64,000 nucleotides of DNA. It comes from Chloracidobacterium sp. (lineage in GTDB: Bacteria > Acidobacteriota > Blastocatellia > Pyrinomonadales > Pyrinomonadaceae). The position numbers were made by a program, and so were the translations under genes. Below, piece after piece: positions 61,901 to 64,000 of this stretch (its first letter is position 1; the number at the start of each line of letters is the position of its first letter). Under the pieces are notes generated by a model. That model had not been told where the DNA came from. It saw only the letters and a program-made list of their open reading frames with translations, and searched no databases. The stretch is taken from the NCBI GenBank assembly GCA_016720705.1, contig JADKKB010000001.1:62001-126000 (forward strand), read 5' to 3'.

Positions 61901-62115
61901 TCCCCAACAAATTCACAGCCAATTATTTGTTCCTGATGAACCAGACGGAAAGTGATATTCCGCGCATCAATCAACCATCGATCGACCGGCTTGCGGAACT
62001 CACCACACAATGGGCCGGACTTCGTTCTCGAGCGGCCGAACTGAACGAGAAGGATATTCCGGCATTGAACAAATTACTTTGGGAGGCAGGAGTCGGTGCC
62101 GTTTGGGAAAAGTAA
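58951..62115 (+). CDS. Exported BNR/Asp-box repeat protein (sortilin-like beta-propeller)
   Basis: 1054 residues with a signal peptide (MLMRLLSLFAICLFSGHLFAQ). About ten Asp-box motifs S/T-x-D-x-G-x-T-W are spread over residues 60-720 (for example STDAGKTW, SSDGGSTW, SVDRGETW, TRDGGATW, TSDYGATW), indicating one or two beta-propellers as in the VPS10/sortilin and sialidase superfamilies. After residue about 760 comes a beta-sandwich and a helical C-terminal part (LMLRMEGEAATMHRLVNSLYAKQL). Proteins of this design are abundant in Acidobacteria and Bacteroidetes; no catalytic activity can be claimed. It ends 8 bp from the convergent lpxC stop codon. Confidence 0.9.
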   Translation: MLMRLLSLFAICLFSGHLFAQMPVSSNTDDLNKQLKPVKWRSIGPFRGGRSNAGTGVVGDPKTYYMGTTGGGLWKTDDMGITWRNISDGYFKTGSIGAIAVAESDPNVVYVGMGEHAVRGVMTHHGDGVYRSTDAGKTWKKMGLDETQHISRIIVDPKDPNVLFVAAQGALYSRSSQRGVYRSSDGGSTWKNILFVDDKTGASELSMDMTNTRVLYAAMWEHGRLPWKVISGGPGSGLYKSVDRGETWEKLKDGLPNEMGKMSIAVSRSNPEKVWALIESDTEKDQGGLFVSNNGGKNWKQVSDDNRLTQRAWYYIELFVDPKSENTLYVLSAPALRSNDGGRTWETLSGTHGDFHDLWINPDNPNNFIISNDGGSAVTFNKGKSWSTQSNMPTAQFYRINVDNQFPYRIYGGQQDSTSVSIASREFGGGGITASSWTSSAGGESAFLAFDPNDPKFVLGGSYQGTIGVLDVRAKADTNIMAAPNQYLGMDAKDIKYRYNWNAPIIWSKHEPNTYYHGSQYLLKTGDMGKTWKEVSPDLTRNEKDKQGKGGGPFTNEAVGAENYGTLSYIAESPHEKGVIWTGSDDGLVQLTRDGGATWKNVTPPGLAECLINAIEISPFDKATAYIATTRYKFNDHSPGLYKTSDYGATWTKINNGIPADAFTRVVREDEVRKGLLFAGTELGVFISWNGGSDWTPFQLNLPVTPITDLRVHQGNLIASTSGRSFWILDDLNVIRQYAKNMPAFSVYQASPAYIANGSSELDDSDSEFTGANRFRGVNPANGVVFYYNLPEIKKTDEVTLEIRDAAGVIVNTFSSTPDAAYRKWDGGPDEDPSLAKSTGLNRFVWNMRHRTIPGVPGVYIESSYAGHKASPGKFTAIFKVAGQTVTSGFEILPNPLYPTTPAEYLEYHKLMLRMEGEAATMHRLVNSLYAKQLQLSGILKGLPTVDKFAAIRKSGEELVKRLKAWDEEMIQRKAKAYDDVDNFPNKFTANYLFLMNQTESDIPRINQPSIDRLAELTTQWAGLRSRAAELNEKDIPALNKLLWEAGVGAVWEK

Positions 62116-62123
62116 CGCGTGGG

Positions 62124-62993
62124 TCAAACAATCTCTGGTTTCACCGTACTTTCGACGATCTCCCACGCGTGTTCAGCTTTTAGCAGTTTGGACATCAGTG
62201 ATGCGTGTACCGCGTGGCCGGACTTTTCAGCGGTGACTTTGCCCTTGATCGGCATACCCAGAAGTGCAAGGTCGCCGATAATGTCGAGTATCTTGTGTCT
62301 GACGAATTCATCGTCAAAACGCAGTGGCGTCTCATTGAGCATACCGTTCTCGGTCAACACTATGGCGTTGTCAAGGCTACCGCCAAGGGCTAGATTCGCT
62401 TTTCGAAGCATATCGATCTCGTGGGTAAATCCAAAAGTACGGGCCGACGCGATCTCCTTACCGAAAGATCCTTTCTTGAAGACGAAATTTAGCTGCTGCC
62501 GCTCGATAAACGGGTGCGGAAAATCAATGAGACAGTCGATCTCAAATTCTTCCGATGGTTCGATCGCCATCTTGCGATCGCCTTGAACGTATTCGACGCG
62601 CTCGAGGATCCGCAAAATATGTCTTGGGGAGTCCTGTTCGACTAAACCCGCATTTTCGATCAACGCGATAAAATCCTCGCTTGAACCATCCAAAATTGGT
62701 ATCTCGATATTGTCGAGATCGATGAAGCAGTTGTCGACGCTCATTCCTCGAAGTGCGGAAAGTAGATGTTCGCACGTCGATAGCACAACGCCTCGGCGCA
62801 CGAGTGTGGTGGCGTACGAGCAATGCGAAATATATTCGACCGATGCCGGGATCTCGAAATTATCCAGATCTGTGCGCACAAATATATATCCCGTGTTTGC
62901 AGGTGCCGGACGGAGCGTCATATTTACGTCAGCTCCGGTATGGAGTCCGACGCCGTTTACTTTGATCGGTTTTGCAAGTGTTGTTTGTTTCAT
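62124..62993 (-). CDS. lpxC: UDP-3-O-acyl-N-acetylglucosamine deacetylase
   Basis: 289 residues. Zinc ligands and catalytic residues are visible: STCEHLLSALRG (Glu-His), FDDEFVRHKILDIIGDLALLG (His and Asp) and SGHAVHASL (His). It performs the committed step of lipid A synthesis. Together with the arabinose-5-phosphate isomerase (22071) this indicates an LPS-bearing outer membrane. It is convergent with the BNR gene and transcribed alone here. Confidence 0.97.
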   Translation of the reverse strand: MKQTTLAKPIKVNGVGLHTGADVNMTLRPAPANTGYIFVRTDLDNFEIPASVEYISHCSYATTLVRRGVVLSTCEHLLSALRGMSVDNCFIDLDNIEIPILDGSSEDFIALIENAGLVEQDSPRHILRILERVEYVQGDRKMAIEPSEEFEIDCLIDFPHPFIERQQLNFVFKKGSFGKEIASARTFGFTHEIDMLRKANLALGGSLDNAIVLTENGMLNETPLRFDDEFVRHKILDIIGDLALLGMPIKGKVTAEKSGHAVHASLMSKLLKAEHAWEIVESTVKPEIV

Positions 62994-63174
62994 TAACTAA
63001 GTCTGCACGCTCAATTGCAATGCCCGTGCCATCGACCCGGATTACTGAGAATCATATATTTGCCTCGAAATAAGCGAGTTTTAGGTACGGATCGCGACAA
63101 ATCTGTTGGTCTTGCGCCACATCGCTGTGGCTGAATTTACTATTCGGCATTCACGATTTACAATTTACTAAAGT

Positions 63175-63759
63175 ATGGCAATTGAAACCGCCGGCCAGAA
63201 AGCCGTTAAGATCACAAAGATACGCATTGAAAACGCGTCAACAATAACGTTACCGAAAGACACTCAGGGAACCGTCAATAAAGTTCTTGATTTCCTACCC
63301 GTCGAGCAGTATCGGGGTGTGGAGCGCATAAAGCTCGTCGATTTTATCAACGACCCGCGTTTGAAGAATATGGATATTCCCGTCCCTGGCGACCTGCCGG
63401 GCCTATATCATCCGCGTGCGGGCAATCAAGCACCGTGGTTCGAACTGTCAATGGGCGCTCTGCTACAGCCGACTGAGGGATTTGTTAAGAAATTTATGGC
63501 GAAGAGTGGATTTAAGGGCAACATAGCTGGTCTTCTATTCTCGCTTGTAGGTCAACACTACTTCCTTACCCAGAAACATTCGGTCAAACGAACCGCCCTT
63601 GAACCGCAGATTCGTCAGTACGCTGAGAAAAATCTGAAGCGTTGGAGTGAAAAGCAGTCGGAGGGCAGTATTCGGGCAAAGCTATTCAAACCGTTCCGTC
63701 CGTATCTCGAACGCTGGGCAAAATGGCTGAACAAAAAGGCTGCGGCCGCACAAAAGTAA
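63175..63759 (+). CDS. Conserved-looking cytoplasmic protein of unknown function
   Basis: 194 residues with no signal peptide and no clear motif. An N-terminal mixed region (TITLPKDTQGTVNKVLDFLP, VERIKLVDFINDPRL) is followed by a Gly/Pro segment (VPGDLPGLYHPRAGNQAPWF) and a basic helical C-terminus (RQYAEKNLKRWSEKQS ... LERWAKWLNKKAAAAQK). Codon use is like that of its neighbours. It ends 4 bp before the EVE-domain gene, so it is probably cotranscribed with it. I do not recognise the family. Confidence 0.65.
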   Translation: MAIETAGQKAVKITKIRIENASTITLPKDTQGTVNKVLDFLPVEQYRGVERIKLVDFINDPRLKNMDIPVPGDLPGLYHPRAGNQAPWFELSMGALLQPTEGFVKKFMAKSGFKGNIAGLLFSLVGQHYFLTQKHSVKRTALEPQIRQYAEKNLKRWSEKQSEGSIRAKLFKPFRPYLERWAKWLNKKAAAAQK

Positions 63760-63763
63760 CACA

Positions 63764-64000
63764 ATGAACTATTTCTTAGTAAAGCAAGAGCCGGATGCGT
63801 ACTCGTGGGATGATTTTGTCGCCGAGGGCAAGACCGATTGGACCGGTGTCCGCAATTACCAAGCTCGCAATAATTTAAGGGCGATGAAGAAGGGTGATAA
63901 AGTTCTGTTTTATCATTCAAACATTGGAAAAGAAGTCGTTGGCATCGCCGTGGTTTCGAAAGCTGAGTTTCCTGACCCAACTGACGAAAAGTGGGTAGCG
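63764..64000 (+). CDS. EVE-domain protein, 5' part only
   Basis: 79 codons before the window edge. The start MNYFLVKQEPDAYSWDDF, then WTGVRNYQARNNLRAMKKGD and KVLFYHSNIGKEVVGIAVV, is the typical EVE domain (PUA-like fold, as in human THYN1), known to bind modified bases in nucleic acids. The remaining part, about half the usual length, lies outside the window. Confidence 0.93.
   Translation, partial: MNYFLVKQEPDAYSWDDFVAEGKTDWTGVRNYQARNNLRAMKKGDKVLFYHSNIGKEVVGIAVVSKAEFPDPTDEKWVA

Overview
The window looks like chromosomal DNA of a Gram-negative, LPS-bearing bacterium of moderate GC content, most probably an acidobacterium of the Blastocatellia type. This is an inference from gene content: three secreted proteins with the acidobacterial form of the VWA domain, a large exported protein with Asp-box (BNR) repeats, a bacterial alpha-2-macroglobulin, exported proteins with Pro/Thr- or Ala/Asn/Pro-rich tails, LpxC plus arabinose-5-phosphate isomerase, and a TonB-ExbB-ExbD-ExbD operon. 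No rRNA or CRISPR array was seen. The only mobile-element trace is a decayed IS3-family transposase at the left edge, beside a tRNA-Arg gene.

Layout. 1-900: transposase remnant and tRNA-Arg(ACG) with its terminator. 0.9-6 kb: a VWA protein diverging from a run of a small zinc-binding membrane protein, a membrane Ser/Thr kinase and a TPR protein. 6-11 kb: an anti-sigma/ECF sigma pair, two TPR membrane proteins and a tetraheme cytochrome c. 11-15.6 kb: a divergent cluster of PspA, a coiled-coil membrane protein and two unrelated ATP-grasp ligases. 15.7-22 kb: alpha-2-macroglobulin. 22-25 kb: Kdo-pathway isomerase and two exported proteins of unknown function, one very rich in Gln/Arg/Asn/Tyr. 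25-32.7 kb: der, a MauE-thioredoxin-thioredoxin fusion, then tgt-yajC-secD-secF. 33-37 kb: tonB-exbB-exbD-exbD and a TPR-like exported protein. 37-46 kb: housekeeping genes (rel, ridA, rpmB, a parvulin lipoprotein, an ABC-F ATPase, guaB, a RodZ-like protein). 46-49.2 kb: a small microcompartment locus with two hexameric shell proteins flanking an AdhE-type acylating aldehyde dehydrogenase, a zinc-ribbon membrane protein and a 35-residue membrane microprotein. 49-55 kb: two VWA proteins, then pilC-pilB and an exported protein coupled to pilB. 55-64 kb: threonine/serine dehydratase, a streptomycin-kinase-like protein, 6-phosphogluconate dehydrogenase, a BNR-repeat protein, lpxC, an unknown gene and the start of an EVE-domain gene.

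Most of the window supports envelope building and energisation: Sec export (YajC, SecD, SecF), periplasmic folding (parvulin), TonB energy transfer, LPS synthesis (LpxC, arabinose-5-phosphate isomerase), membrane stress (PspA, sigma/anti-sigma) and pilus or secretion motors (PilB, PilC). Recognisable sigma-70-like promoters and many intrinsic terminators divide the region into short operons. The two stretches most likely to hold poorly described biology are the PspA/double ATP-grasp cluster (11.2-15.6 kb) and the minimal microcompartment locus (46.1-49.2 kb). All calls rest on reading the sequence and on family knowledge; no search was run.
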